A stretch of 33,787 nt of DNA from Candidatus Poribacteria bacterium (GCA_022394775.1 JAGFCB010000023.1:1-33787); one strand, 5' to 3'; numbered from the stretch's first letter, positions 27,201 through 33,787 are shown. Translations and numbers: made by a program. The notes: a model not told the origin generated them from the sequence alone.

Positions 27201-27468
27201 GCTTGGCGATAGTGAGGGTATAGAACTGCCATCGGTCGTTCCAAGCCTGGAAATTGAAATTGTAGAAGAATTACCAACGCCCGAAGAAGATATTTTTACG
27301 GGTCCCAAATGGGATGTAAATATGGATGGAAAAATTAATATCCTTGACCTAATAGTTGTTGCCAACCAGTTAGGCAAACCCATAGCAGCACATAACCAAC
27401 GGGCAGATGTCAATGGTGATGGCGTTATTAATATCCTTGATCTTGTCGCTCTTGCAAATAATTTTTAA
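24244..27468 (+). CDS. Secreted cytochrome c / LRR / cohesin / dockerin protein
   Basis: This is a 1074-residue exported protein. The signal peptide spans about 1-32 (cleavage after VNA). A Planctomycete-type cytochrome c domain follows with CGQCH at 47-51 and possible axial Met98 (AQMPL). A second CIGCH is at 414-418. The LRR cap PDPNLRVVL (580-588) leads into about ten LRRs (to about 860), two of them near-identical at DNA level. Residues about 880-1008 look like a cohesin (VGWQCGISFDPNLLEAIEVT, and SGPLLSIKFKAKKVGKVIF). The end is a type I dockerin with two calcium loops, DVNMDGKINILD (1024-1035) and DVNGDGVINILD (1055-1066). AAAGGA precedes ATG 24244. A heme-bearing, calcium-dependent extracellular assembly is inferred; electron transfer is not shown. 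Confidence 0.9.
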   Translation: MQKIKSILLFSIIGATLIFSVLASVIVGVVNAEDLAQQADIVFKRNCGQCHGDSGSFKESLLIEYNSLIQSGSVIPGQPDESELYKRLLGPTENGAQMPLNLPPLTDEAIEIIRIWIENGAPDWNIVDINRSSIRDKKILETIQHHIETLPIPNRPFARYFSTTHLYNAGLPTERLHAHYLALSKLVNSLSWEADIVNPEPINTEETLFYIDLRNYEWDTNDSWTHIEKDYPYNIKYEGANQTVERDLFRDLQSEMRCEVPYVHVDWFIGKASEPPLYNAILALPDTDTELETLLGVDVVRNLKNDPGVRVWRAGVKGKNSGVSENNRVVERHKSDYGAYWKSYDFAGNVGRQNIFVHPLSFTHDGGEVVFNLPNGLQAYHLFDEKGERLDKAPIEIVSNPAASDPAVYNGISCIGCHADGMKPFTDEVRAVIEAIQDPIYDKAYALRLYVEQAVMDVLVKDDTDQFITALKKTGNSPGDTNELISSFYETYNSYLDAAHAAAAVGLPKDVFLSKIQEDTNLQSFGLQDLVEGRVISRDTWTSNFNAIVFALNPPVVSIPDPLGPGDITSNPDDAVHIPDPNLRVVLTRMLGQHPDAPITVSQMEQFSDFGWEGHVKNGVYVHGLTLRDQGITDLTGLEYAINLTDLQMGGNEISDLTPISSLTKLEFLAIGGNEISDLTPISSLTKLRSLSIGGIGISDFSPIANLTNIKHLHFGGTSISDLSPIANFTQLEAISFEENSSLNDISVLADMEQLKDVKSWGVPFVDMSPLVNLPNIETIDLCGNEISEIPSLKNAPKLKNLYVFGNNVSDVSILQELTNLERLNLRDNNITDISPLAGLTNLKWLDLSGNPIRDWTPLFELSKNTKIEPNGFIFSADATLLELDSTFIFNIDALFVRNLVGWQCGISFDPNLLEAIEVTEGSFLSSDATQTFFTEGSIDNEIGSITDFNVLRLDGTGLDGSGPLLSIKFKAKKVGKVIFTPSNCTLGDSEGIELPSVVPSLEIEIVEELPTPEEDIFTGPKWDVNMDGKINILDLIVVANQLGKPIAAHNQRADVNGDGVINILDLVALANNF
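26191..26307 (+). repeat. Recent duplication of a 66-base LRR unit
   Basis: The 51 bases at 26191-26241 recur exactly at 26257-26307, an offset of 66 bases (22 codons, one LRR). Neighbouring repeats differ much more, so this copy is recent. Both encode NEISDLTPISSLTKL. Confidence 0.9.
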
Positions 27469-27540
27469 CAAATGAAAATCATACGATAAATATTTTTTTG
27501 TTTCCTTGCGGTTCGTTGTGGTTATTTTCATATCTTAAAC

Positions 27541-27575
27541 CCCCTAAATCCCCCTTATCAGGGGGACTTTAAGAG
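27541..27575. repeat. Interspersed repeat with CCCCC/GGGGG hairpin
   Basis: CCCCC (27550-27554), loop TTATCA and GGGGG (27561-27565) precede ACTTTAAGA. This is the GC-rich member of the family at 5641 and 28221. No T-run follows, so it is not a good terminator. Confidence 0.6.
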
Positions 27576-27590
27576 GTGATTTCTGTTTCT

Positions 27591-27656
27591 TATAGTAAAG
27601 TTTAGAATCATCAATGGAACGCTCTGTGTAGGTTGGGTTAGGAAACCGAATCATAG
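27591..27656. repeat. Second copy of the AAAGTTTAGAAT repeat
   Basis: It parallels 16043-16110, including AAAGTTTAGAATCATCAATG and the hairpin GGTTGGGTTAGGAAACCGAA, here with mismatches in the arms. Confidence 0.65.
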
Positions 27657-27707
27657 GGGTCAATTTAGCGATTTTTCACGACATTTTTGACCCTCTCTGT
27701 AGATGCC

Positions 27708-27987
27708 GCCCCTACGGGGCTTAGATTTCTGAAGCAACGTTTTTCTACACAGATACCATCCCTACGGGATTCAAGAGGTTTTTGAAGTCTGCCAGGTTTT
27801 CGTGTAGGATCCGGTTCGTTTAATTCTACACAGATACCATCCCTACGGGATTCAAGAGGTTTTTGAAGTCTGCCAGGTTTCCGTGTAGGATCCGGTTCGT
27901 TTAATTCTACACAGATGCCATCCCCACGGGATTCAAGAGGTTTTTGAAGTCTGCAAGGTTTTCGTGTAGGATCCGGTTCGCTTAAGC
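27708..27987. repeat. Tandem 81-bp repeats, three copies plus a degenerate fourth
   Basis: Units begin at 27745, 27826 and 27907 and are almost identical throughout, so there are no spacers and this is not CRISPR. A degenerate unit precedes them (hairpin at 27708-27720). Each unit holds a 5-base hairpin around TAC or CAC and a CTACAC/GTGTAG pair. Because 81 is divisible by 3, the minus strand is open for 126 codons with a 27-residue period (GRLQKPLESRRDGICVELN). I see no Shine-Dalgarno and judge this non-coding. Confidence 0.75.
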
Positions 27988-28105
27988 AATTTTGAATATT
28001 AAATATGCACATCGTCCGTTGATGACGGGCGAGGAAACCCCGCACCTACGAGGTCGGAGCCTGTCTGAAATCAGAAAATCAACAACTTATTATTTAATAT
28101 TGCTT
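27984..28105. repeat. Inverted-repeat pair flanking a GGAAACCCCG segment
   Basis: ATATTAAATA (27996-28005) pairs exactly with TATTTAATAT (28091-28100). AAGCA (27984-27988) matches TGCTT (28101-28105) after a 7-base gap. The interior holds GGCGAGGAAACCCCGCACCTACGA, related to other dispersed repeats. Bases 28106-28220 include a relic (GCAGAAATACCCAAGCAAAA) similar to 4588-4608. Confidence 0.4.
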
Positions 28106-28220
28106 ATTGCTGAAGTTTAAGAAAATAAACCGGTAATTCGGTGGGATACAATCCCTGAAGAAATACGCAGAAATACCCAAGCAAAAACACCAAAATCTGT
28201 GAGTAGCAACTTGGGTTATA

Positions 28221-28255
28221 AACCCCTTAAATCCTCCTTATTAGGGACTTTAAGA
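28221..28255. repeat. Third copy of the TTATTAGGGACTTTAAGA repeat
   Basis: It shares CCTTATTAGGGACTTTAAGA with 5641-5675 and ends 8 bases before the ubiX stop. Confidence 0.6.
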
Positions 28256-28262
28256 TGGGTGT

Positions 28263-28853
28263 CTATTCTTTCCACCGCTGAATCAGTTTTGTGTCTATGT
28301 TGAACTGATCCAAGATTTTTGTGATAATGAAATTGAGTAAATCGTCTACGTTTTTTGGGAAATGGTAGAACCCCGGCATCGCTGGTAGGATGCAGACACC
28401 CAAGCGTGACAACTTGAGCATATTTTCCAGATGGATGGGGCTGAGGGGTGTCTCGCGTGGCACCATAACGAGTGGACGCTTTTCTTTGATACACACATCC
28501 GCGGCGCGTTGGATCAGGTTGCGCGATATACCGTTAGCGATAGCGGCGATGCTCCCCATACTACACGGCACGACAATCATCCCTTCTGTACGGAAAGAGC
28601 CGCTGGCAATCGGTGCCGCGATGTCGGATTCATGGTGGTAGATAACCCGCGGTGAAGAAACACCAATAAGCGATTCCAACTCAAAATTATTGAGATCTAC
28701 TTGGATCTGAAGTTCTTCAGATAAAGCGCGCGCACCCGATGCGGAAATTGTTAGATGGACCTCTATATCCTCATGTTCAGTGAGGACCTCAAGCAGGCGG
28801 ACTCCATAGATGCCTGCGCTCGCGCCTGTTATTCCTACAATTAATCGCTTCAA
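28263..28853 (-). CDS. ubiX: UbiX-type flavin prenyltransferase
   Basis: This 196-residue protein makes prenylated FMN, the cofactor of UbiD decarboxylases. The N-terminal flavin motif is VGITGASAGIYG (6-17). SDIAAPIASGSF, VPCSMGSIAAIANGIS and the C-terminal PLVMVPRETPLSPIHLENM are family landmarks. Length is normal. The start is TTG at 28853 with AAGGAG about 10 bases upstream; no in-frame ATG is nearby. No ubiD lies in the window. It is divergent from the PLP enzyme gene. Confidence 0.93.
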   Translation of the reverse strand: MKRLIVGITGASAGIYGVRLLEVLTEHEDIEVHLTISASGARALSEELQIQVDLNNFELESLIGVSSPRVIYHHESDIAAPIASGSFRTEGMIVVPCSMGSIAAIANGISRNLIQRAADVCIKEKRPLVMVPRETPLSPIHLENMLKLSRLGVCILPAMPGFYHFPKNVDDLLNFIITKILDQFNIDTKLIQRWKE

Positions 28854-28974
28854 TGATTATGTTCTCCTTCGCGTAGATTATGCACACCTCCAACGATGTG
28901 TGCACTCGTAAGGTGTACCTATTATATCCATTTCTGGGAGGATATCAAGGATAAACCGTTGTAACACGAGCAAC

Positions 28975-29003
28975 TTGACAGAAAAGTGCACAATAGGTAT
29001 ATT
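28975..29003 (+). promoter_or_regulatory. Near-consensus sigma-70 promoter
   Basis: TTGACA (28975-28980) and TATATT (28998-29003) are 17 bases apart. The -35 is perfect and the -10 matches 5 of 6. Transcription would begin near 29010, about 50 bases before the ATG at 29060. It is the best promoter match in the window and suggests strong constitutive expression. Confidence 0.7.
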
Positions 29004-29059
29004 AAACGCAGAAATCTATCTGATGTAGCATGTTGATAAGACACATCGCGAGGAAACTA

Positions 29060-30103
29060 ATGAACATCACTGATTTGGATACACCAACACTCGCCGCGGA
29101 TTTGGATGTGCTTGAACGGAATATTGATGGAATGGCAGAACACTGTCATCAACTCGGTATTCCGCTGCGTGTCCATACGAAGACGCATAAGGTGCCAGAA
29201 ATCGCTAAACTGCAAGTCGCCGCGGGTTCGCAAGGTATCACCTGCCAGAAGTTAGGCGAGGCAGAAGTAATGGTGGATGCTGGCGTTGATAATATCCTTA
29301 TCCCTTATAACATCGTCGGGAAACCGAAACAGAAACGGTTGACTGCACTTACAAAACGCGCCACGGTTGTCGTCGCACTCGATTCAGAAGAGACAGCAAC
29401 CGGTATCTCTCAACAAGCAATTGCTGACGGTTGTGTTGTACCTGTTATCGTGGAACTCGATACCGGAAGCGGACGCTGTGGCGTACAATCACCGCAAGCA
29501 GCACAACGCCTTGCACAACAGATTATGAAAATGCAAGGCGTAGATTTCCAAGGCGTGATGACGTATCCAAGCAATACCCGCGCAAAGCCGTTTATTGAGG
29601 AGACGCTTGATCTGCTCTCAAGCGATGGGATCCCTGTGAACATCATCAGTGGCGGCGGCACAGGCTCGGAGGCAGCATCAAAAGAGATTGGCTGCACGGA
29701 AACCCGTAGCGGTTCTTACGTCTATGAAGGCATGACTCGGGTCGGGAGTTCTGAGATGCTAACACCGGAAAGGTGTGTGCTGCGCGTCATTGTAACCGTT
29801 GTCAGCACGCCAACGCCTGAACGGATTATTATTGATGGTGGGATGAAGACATTTACGAGTTACCCGCCAACGCCTTATGGACATATTATTCAGCATCCCG
29901 ACGCGAAGATTTATGGAATGTCAGTCGAACACGGACATGTTGATGTCAGCGAGTGTTCACACCGATTTAAGGTAGGGGAACAGCTTTCGGTTATCCCCTT
30001 ACATCAGGGGATGACGAGTAATCTTCACGACGAATTGGTAGGCATCCAAGGTGATAAAGTCGAGGTGGCTTGGAAAATTGCAGGTAGAGGGAAAGTTTTT
30101 TAA
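29060..30103 (+). CDS. D-threonine aldolase / D-serine dehydratase-like PLP enzyme
   Basis: This 347-residue fold-III (alanine racemase-like) PLP enzyme starts at ATG 29060, with AGGAAAC just upstream. RVHTKTHK (37-44) carries the likely PLP lysine K41. NIISGGGTGS binds the cofactor phosphate, and ETRSGSYVYEGM is a family motif. Relatives cleave D-threonine or dehydrate D-serine and use a C-terminal His-x-Cys or His-x-Asp metal pair. Here the corresponding stretch reads LHQGMTSNLHDEL, giving His315-x-Gly317, so the second ligand may be absent and the activity could differ. A cytosolic D-amino acid or D-hydroxy amino acid enzyme is the safe call. Confidence 0.88.
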   Translation: MNITDLDTPTLAADLDVLERNIDGMAEHCHQLGIPLRVHTKTHKVPEIAKLQVAAGSQGITCQKLGEAEVMVDAGVDNILIPYNIVGKPKQKRLTALTKRATVVVALDSEETATGISQQAIADGCVVPVIVELDTGSGRCGVQSPQAAQRLAQQIMKMQGVDFQGVMTYPSNTRAKPFIEETLDLLSSDGIPVNIISGGGTGSEAASKEIGCTETRSGSYVYEGMTRVGSSEMLTPERCVLRVIVTVVSTPTPERIIIDGGMKTFTSYPPTPYGHIIQHPDAKIYGMSVEHGHVDVSECSHRFKVGEQLSVIPLHQGMTSNLHDELVGIQGDKVEVAWKIAGRGKVF

Positions 30104-30137
30104 GAGCCATAGGTTTCTATTGTTGTCCATTCACATT

Positions 30138-30306
30138 ATACCATTTCTAAATGATGTTGTTGCATTACCTAACGTTATGAATTGCGTTGGAATACAGGAC
30201 CACAGACTAACAGTCTATGCTACATAAGAGTCCGTCGCACTGCAGGCGGGGTTTCAAACCCCGCCTGCAAGGGGGTTTACGTAAGTCCTATAATTAGAAA
30301 TGGTAT
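30138..30306. repeat. 169-bp element with perfect 13-bp terminal inverted repeats
   Basis: ATACCATTTCTAA (30138-30150) and TTAGAAATGGTAT (30294-30306) are exact reverse complements. Inside lie CACAGACTAACAGTCTATGC (shared with 33740-33758) and the TGCAGGCGGGGTTT/AAACCCCGCCTGCA hairpin (30241-30269) ending in ACGTAAGTCCT. It looks like one mobile palindromic element inside another. It ends 27 bases before the phyH start. Confidence 0.75.
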
Positions 30307-30332
30307 GACTTCAGGTCTCAAGGAGGGAAATC

Positions 30333-31049
30333 ATGATTCTACCAACACCGGAAGAAAAGAAACAGTGGGAAGAGGAAGGGTATCTCGTTTTTGAAAACGC
30401 GATTCAGGGGGCGGATCTTAAGCGGCTCCAAACCGCTTTCGACCATTGGGCAGATGCGTGCAAAGGAGAATGGCTAGATAGAGTCGAAGCGGGGGATGCT
30501 GCTGCAACTTTCTATGATATCCCGAACCCGCTGGAAAAAGACCCGATTTTCATTGATATTATTGACTATCCAAGCTACTACGGTGCATTAATGGATTTCA
30601 CCGACCATGACCTGATCCTATTGGGACCACAGGTTCGGACGGTGGCACCGTGGCCCGTGAGTTATACCGGATGGCATCCGGATGTGGGATATGACAATCC
30701 ACTCCACATCAAAGTTCAAATCTACGTCAACGATGTCGAACCGGGAGGTGGCGAATTCGGCTTTGTACCGGGCAGTCATAAACGGGATTCCGGTCCCTAT
30801 ACGCGTCCGATGCGGCAAGAGAGTATGACGGGACACAAAACTTTCCCCGGTAAAGCGGGAACAGCGATTATGTTCAATTCGTGTGGATGGCATGTTTCGA
30901 TGGACAATCATTCTGATACGCCGCGTAAGTCGATTATCCTGATTTACGAGAAGCGAACCCCGGGACGCATTGGACCCGAGCAGTATGCGTCCATCTCAGA
31001 ATATTGCCAGACACCAGAACGTCGTAAATTGTTTAGTTTAGATGGTTAA
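30333..31049 (+). CDS. PhyH family Fe(II)/2-oxoglutarate dioxygenase
   Basis: This 238-residue oxygenase of the phytanoyl-CoA dioxygenase superfamily has the iron triad H115-x-D117 (GWHPDVG) and H187 (GWHVSM). R198 fits the 2-oxoglutarate contact. GGGEFGFVPGSHK is the usual loop before the distal His. The Shine-Dalgarno AAGGAGG, 6 bases before the ATG, is the strongest in the window. It lies 18 bases before an amidohydrolase, so the pair is one operon, perhaps for degrading a small organic substrate that cannot be identified here. Confidence 0.92.
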   Translation: MILPTPEEKKQWEEEGYLVFENAIQGADLKRLQTAFDHWADACKGEWLDRVEAGDAAATFYDIPNPLEKDPIFIDIIDYPSYYGALMDFTDHDLILLGPQVRTVAPWPVSYTGWHPDVGYDNPLHIKVQIYVNDVEPGGGEFGFVPGSHKRDSGPYTRPMRQESMTGHKTFPGKAGTAIMFNSCGWHVSMDNHSDTPRKSIILIYEKRTPGRIGPEQYASISEYCQTPERRKLFSLDG

Positions 31050-31067
31050 TCAAAGGAAGGTATCATA

Positions 31068-31961
31068 ATGCCACGCATTGACGCGCATCTGCACGTATTC
31101 ACAAAAGCCTCGCCTGAGTTTCCGAGGGAGATATCGGACGTCTGGCCCGCTGAACGGGAAGAGCCTGTTGAAAAACTCTTAGATGAGATGGAAAAACACC
31201 AGATTGATCAGGCAGTCCTTGTCCAGATGGCTGGTGCGAGTATAGAAAACCATCGTTACCTACTACGATGCCTCAAAGAATATCCAAACCGATTTGTAGG
31301 GATTGGATTGGTGCCGGAGGGACATCCAAACCCCGTCGAACACATGGCAGAACTGACTGATGATACTGGGATTATCGGTTTTCGGTTCTCTACATTTGGG
31401 GGACCGCGTGATATTTTTGCGAAGATGGATGTCCGCGAGTTCGCGGCGTATCCGATCTGGGAGTGTGCTGCTGAACGCGATTATGTCTTGTGGCTCTATC
31501 CGAACGCGATTAATGCCCACCTTCTGCCATACCTGATAGAAGCATTCCCACAGGTACGGATTGTACTAAATCATCTCGCTGTGTGCCCAGGTGCAGGCAA
31601 ATTCAGTTGGGACGAATTCGGGAGACCCCAAGTTCAGGTGACGGGTTACAACCTGTTCATGCACACCACCTATCGGCTCGCGCGTTTTGAAAATGTTAAT
31701 GTGCATCTCTCCGGTCAGTATGCCTTTAGCAAGGAAGAATTCCCGTATAAAGATTTGGCCGGATGGCATCATGGTCTTTTGGGCGGTTTTGGCGCGAAAC
31801 GATTGATGTGGGCAACCGATTTTCCGTGGATCTTGGAAGAACCGGGTTATGGGAAACTTACCACAGTTATAGAGGAATTACTACCGAATCTATCTGACGC
31901 GGAGCTGGCAGACATTATGGGCGGCAATGCGAAACGGATTTTAAGGTTTCCTGACCTATAA
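31068..31961 (+). CDS. Amidohydrolase 2 family metal-dependent hydrolase
   Basis: This 297-residue TIM-barrel hydrolase has the N-terminal metal motif H7-L-H9 (DAHLH), a later His in VLNHLAV, and the catalytic-type Asp in WATDFPW. These fit the amidohydrolase-2 group (PF04909), which includes decarboxylases and lactonases. No signal peptide. AAGGAAGG precedes the ATG. It follows phyH directly and converges on yraN with 12 bases between. Confidence 0.92.
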   Translation: MPRIDAHLHVFTKASPEFPREISDVWPAEREEPVEKLLDEMEKHQIDQAVLVQMAGASIENHRYLLRCLKEYPNRFVGIGLVPEGHPNPVEHMAELTDDTGIIGFRFSTFGGPRDIFAKMDVREFAAYPIWECAAERDYVLWLYPNAINAHLLPYLIEAFPQVRIVLNHLAVCPGAGKFSWDEFGRPQVQVTGYNLFMHTTYRLARFENVNVHLSGQYAFSKEEFPYKDLAGWHHGLLGGFGAKRLMWATDFPWILEEPGYGKLTTVIEELLPNLSDAELADIMGGNAKRILRFPDL

Positions 31962-31973
31962 AGCGAAAGCAGT

Positions 31974-32360
31974 TCAAAATCTGTTGTTGGCTTGAAATTC
32001 AAACGCGCTCTCAATCTGTTCAAGTTTTAACACTTCAAGCTGCGGAGACAGGTGAATTGCGATCACATCAAAACGGCAGGGCGCGTCAAATAGGTTATGC
32101 GTTTGTAGATATGCTAAAGCGACTTTGGAAATCTGTCGCTGTTTCTGCGCCGTTACGGCTGCTTGGGGTAGTCCGAATTTGAGGCTGCGTCGCGTTTTAA
32201 CTTCCACAAAAACGATACAATCGCCATCCTGTGCAACAAGATCAATTTCACCGCGGACGGCTCGATAATTCTGGGCCAGGATTTCATACCCGCGCGCTTT
32301 GAGATGTGCAACTGCCAATGCCTCACCCGTTTTTGCGATATTCAAGCGTGAATGATCCAT
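31974..32360 (-). CDS. yraN: YraN / UPF0102 family nuclease-like protein
   Basis: This 128-residue protein has the PD-(D/E)xK-like core: GEID (E38, D40) and FVEVKTR (E53, K55), then QAAVTAQKQRQI, all typical of UPF0102. Its cell role is not established. AGGAA is about 8 bases upstream of ATG 32360. It is in the order rplS-rnhB-yraN, common across bacteria. Confidence 0.93.
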   Translation of the reverse strand: MDHSRLNIAKTGEALAVAHLKARGYEILAQNYRAVRGEIDLVAQDGDCIVFVEVKTRRSLKFGLPQAAVTAQKQRQISKVALAYLQTHNLFDAPCRFDVIAIHLSPQLEVLKLEQIESAFEFQANNRF

Positions 32361-32416
32361 TGTGCACTTCCTCTATAAAGCCTGCGTATCAAAGCACTAT
32401 CTATATCTGCGCTGTT

Positions 32417-33016
32417 TTAATTATCGGGAAGGAGTTTAAAGGTGTGTCGATGTATATCGGATACACCAAACTGAGCAATCGCTTGGCGATGTTTGGATGT
32501 TGGGTAGCCTTTGTGTTGACGGAATCCGTAATGCGGATAGGTGCGATCTAACGCAATCATGCGTCTATCGCGGGTAGTCTTGGCAATAATGGAGGCAGCT
32601 GCAATAGAATAACTTCGGCTGTCGCCTTTCTTAATTGCTTCGCCTTGGATATCTACTGCAGGAAAATTTATGCCATCAATGAGGAGGTAATCAGGTTGCG
32701 GGGTGAGTTTCTCAATCGCTTGCCGCATCGCTAATAGGGTCGCTTCAAGTACATTCAAATCGTCAATAACGCGATTGTCGACAGCACCGATACCTACGGA
32801 CACAGCAACATTGTGAATTTCATCACTTAATCGGTCGCGTTGCTTCGGGGTTAACTCTTTTGAATCTTTCAAACCCTCGATGCCGCAATCGGTGGGTAGG
32901 ATGACTGCGGCGGCAATGACGGGACCAGCCAATGCGCCTCGACCTGCCTCGTCAATGCCTGCAATCTGTTTGTAGCCGTTTCGTTGACAAGCACGCTCAA
33001 AAGCGTCCATTTGCAT
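32417..33016 (-). CDS. rnhB: Ribonuclease HII
   Basis: This 199-residue enzyme removes RNA from RNA-DNA hybrids. The active-site motif AGIDEAGRG has D22 and E23, with LLIDG (D114) and SIAAASIIAKTTRD (terminal Asp about 150) following. The open frame extends to 33169 but overlaps rplS; the ATG at 33016, 4 bases after the rplS stop, gives the normal family N-terminus. ATG 33010 is an alternative. Translation is probably coupled to rplS. Confidence 0.95.
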   Translation of the reverse strand: MQMDAFERACQRNGYKQIAGIDEAGRGALAGPVIAAAVILPTDCGIEGLKDSKELTPKQRDRLSDEIHNVAVSVGIGAVDNRVIDDLNVLEATLLAMRQAIEKLTPQPDYLLIDGINFPAVDIQGEAIKKGDSRSYSIAAASIIAKTTRDRRMIALDRTYPHYGFRQHKGYPTSKHRQAIAQFGVSDIHRHTFKLLPDN

Positions 33017-33020
33017 GCGG

Positions 33021-33365
33021 TTACTCTCTGCGTTCTTTGACGCGTGCGGCTCTCCCTGTACGATCGCGTAAGTAATACAATTTCGCGCGCCGGACTGCGC
33101 CATATCGGACGACCTGAATGCTTTCAATATTCGGAGAATGCAGCGGGAATGTCCTTTCACTACCGGCACCGAATGCGACGCGCCGGACAGTAAAGGTTTC
33201 CTTGAGTCCGCCGTGTGCGCGACGAATCACAGTTCCTTCGTACGCCTGAATTCGTTCCTTTTGGCCTTCTCGGATGCGTGTATTCACCTTAACAACATCC
33301 CCAGGACCGAACTCAGGGATATCGTTCTTCATATATTGATTTTCAACAGATTCAATCAAGTTCAT
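33021..33365 (-). CDS. rplS: 50S ribosomal protein L19
   Basis: This 114-residue ribosomal protein begins [20 protein letters not shown] and contains the L19 core [16 protein letters not shown] and [16 protein letters not shown], followed by [20 protein letters not shown]. The ATG at 33365 has AAAGGAG about 8 bases upstream, so the longer frame to 33440 is not used. In most bacteria trmD and rpsP stand just upstream; here a repeat-filled stretch does. Confidence 0.97.
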   Translation of the reverse strand: MNLIESVENQYMKNDIPEFGPGDVVKVNTRIREGQKERIQAYEGTVIRRAHGGLKETFTVRRVAFGAGSERTFPLHSPNIESIQVVRYGAVRRAKLYYLRDRTGRAARVKERRE

Positions 33366-33380
33366 AATTGTTTCTCCTTT

Positions 33381-33615
33381 AGGACTCACGCAATTTTCCC
33401 ATGAGACCCCACATATTATGTGCTGCAGGCGAGGTTTCAAACCTCGCCTGCGAGGGTTTGCGTAAGGCGAGATTTTAAACCTCGCCTGCGGGGGTTTGCG
33501 TAAGTCTTGTCCTTCTTAGATCATAGAACTTAGGTACCTACCGTTGGTAGTGAGGTTTGAAACCTCACCAGCGTCGTCTGGTAGTAGGTGCTGATAAAAA
33601 AATTACGTAAGTCCT
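33381..33615. repeat. Cluster of three palindromic repeats upstream of rplS
   Basis: AGGACTCACGCAATT (33381-33395) opens the cluster. Hairpin GCAGGCGAGGTTT/AAACCTCGCCTGC lies at 33425-33437 and 33439-33451, followed by a partial repeat at 33472-33507. Hairpin GTGAGGTTT/AAACCTCAC lies at 33550-33568, and ACGTAAGTCCT closes it at 33605-33615. The arms differ from the 10872 copy in paired positions. Confidence 0.75.
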
Positions 33616-33704
33616 AATAATATCAAGTTCGCTACGTTATGATATCGGTTTTAAGATTTCTTTTAAATTATGGTGAAACCTACAATTAATTGGACACTCT
33701 CAAA

Positions 33705-33737
33705 CAGTCTGAATGCCTATAACAGGCATTCAGACTG
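33705..33737. repeat. Perfect 14-bp hairpin
   Basis: CAGTCTGAATGCCT (33705-33718) and AGGCATTCAGACTG (33724-33737) pair without mismatch around ATAAC. No T-run follows. The next bases resemble 30200-30230. The stretch 33616-33787 has no gene. Confidence 0.7.
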
Positions 33738-33787
33738 GCACAAACTAACAGTTTATGCTACAAAGATGTCTATTTATTTTTCCGACT

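Noticed and set aside
26130..27413. 427-codon minus-strand frame
   Set aside because: Opposite strand of the LRR-cohesin coding region; composition is a mirror of the real gene and it has no own start signal.
27745..27987. Possible CRISPR array
   Set aside because: The 81-base units are alike along their whole length, with no variable spacers and no cas genes nearby.
27665..28045. 126-codon minus-strand frame with 27-residue repeats
   Set aside because: It arises because the 81-base repeat keeps frame; there is no Shine-Dalgarno and the repeat family is intergenic.
33705..33737. Rho-independent terminator
   Set aside because: The stem is strong but no T-run follows on either side.

Overview
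This window looks like accessory-rich chromosome of an uncultured bacterium, most likely a Candidatus Poribacteria relative. That is an inference from gene style, not from a marker gene. The grounds are LRR proteins with the 'PDPNLR' cap, an ECF sigma factor fused to LRRs, dockerin-tailed secreted proteins, PhyH, Gfo/Idh and amidohydrolase genes, and many short palindromic repeats between genes. No rRNA, tRNA, CRISPR array or intact insertion sequence was seen.

Left part (1-3264, minus strand): a partial right-handed beta-helix protein that runs off the window edge, a small lipoprotein, and an M32 carboxypeptidase. They look like one transcription unit.

Phosphate block (3491-11588, plus strand): a PHO-box-like promoter, then pstS, pstC, pstA, a voltage-gated K+ channel, two PstB-type ATPases, a second PstA-like permease, a third PstB-type ATPase, and phoU. 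The three ATPases have complementary defects. The first keeps LSGGQ but lacks the Q-loop Gln and switch His. The second keeps Q and H but has lost LSGGQ. The third lacks all three. They read as parts of an asymmetric ATPase rather than as spare copies of pstB. This is the strongest candidate here for an undescribed system.

Ion and envelope block (11651-17559, minus strand): an MscS channel, an SLC12-like cation-chloride cotransporter homolog with the large C-terminal domain, and three small exported or envelope proteins of unknown function.

Middle (18280-20757, plus strand): a Gfo/Idh/MocA oxidoreductase followed without a gap by an MFS exporter. Next come about 700 bp of MITE-like inverted-repeat elements and two large multidomain genes. 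One is ECF sigma - TM - LRR - glycosidase-like (21486-24182). The other is cytochrome c - LRR - cohesin - dockerin (24244-27468). Both share the LRR cap, and a half-dockerin relic lies between them.

Right part: a repeat-dense gap (27469-28262), ubiX facing a D-threonine-aldolase-like PLP enzyme with a near-consensus sigma-70 promoter, a phyH and amidohydrolase pair, and the housekeeping run rplS-rnhB-yraN on the minus strand. Several repeat families recur between genes, and some hairpins show paired base changes between copies.
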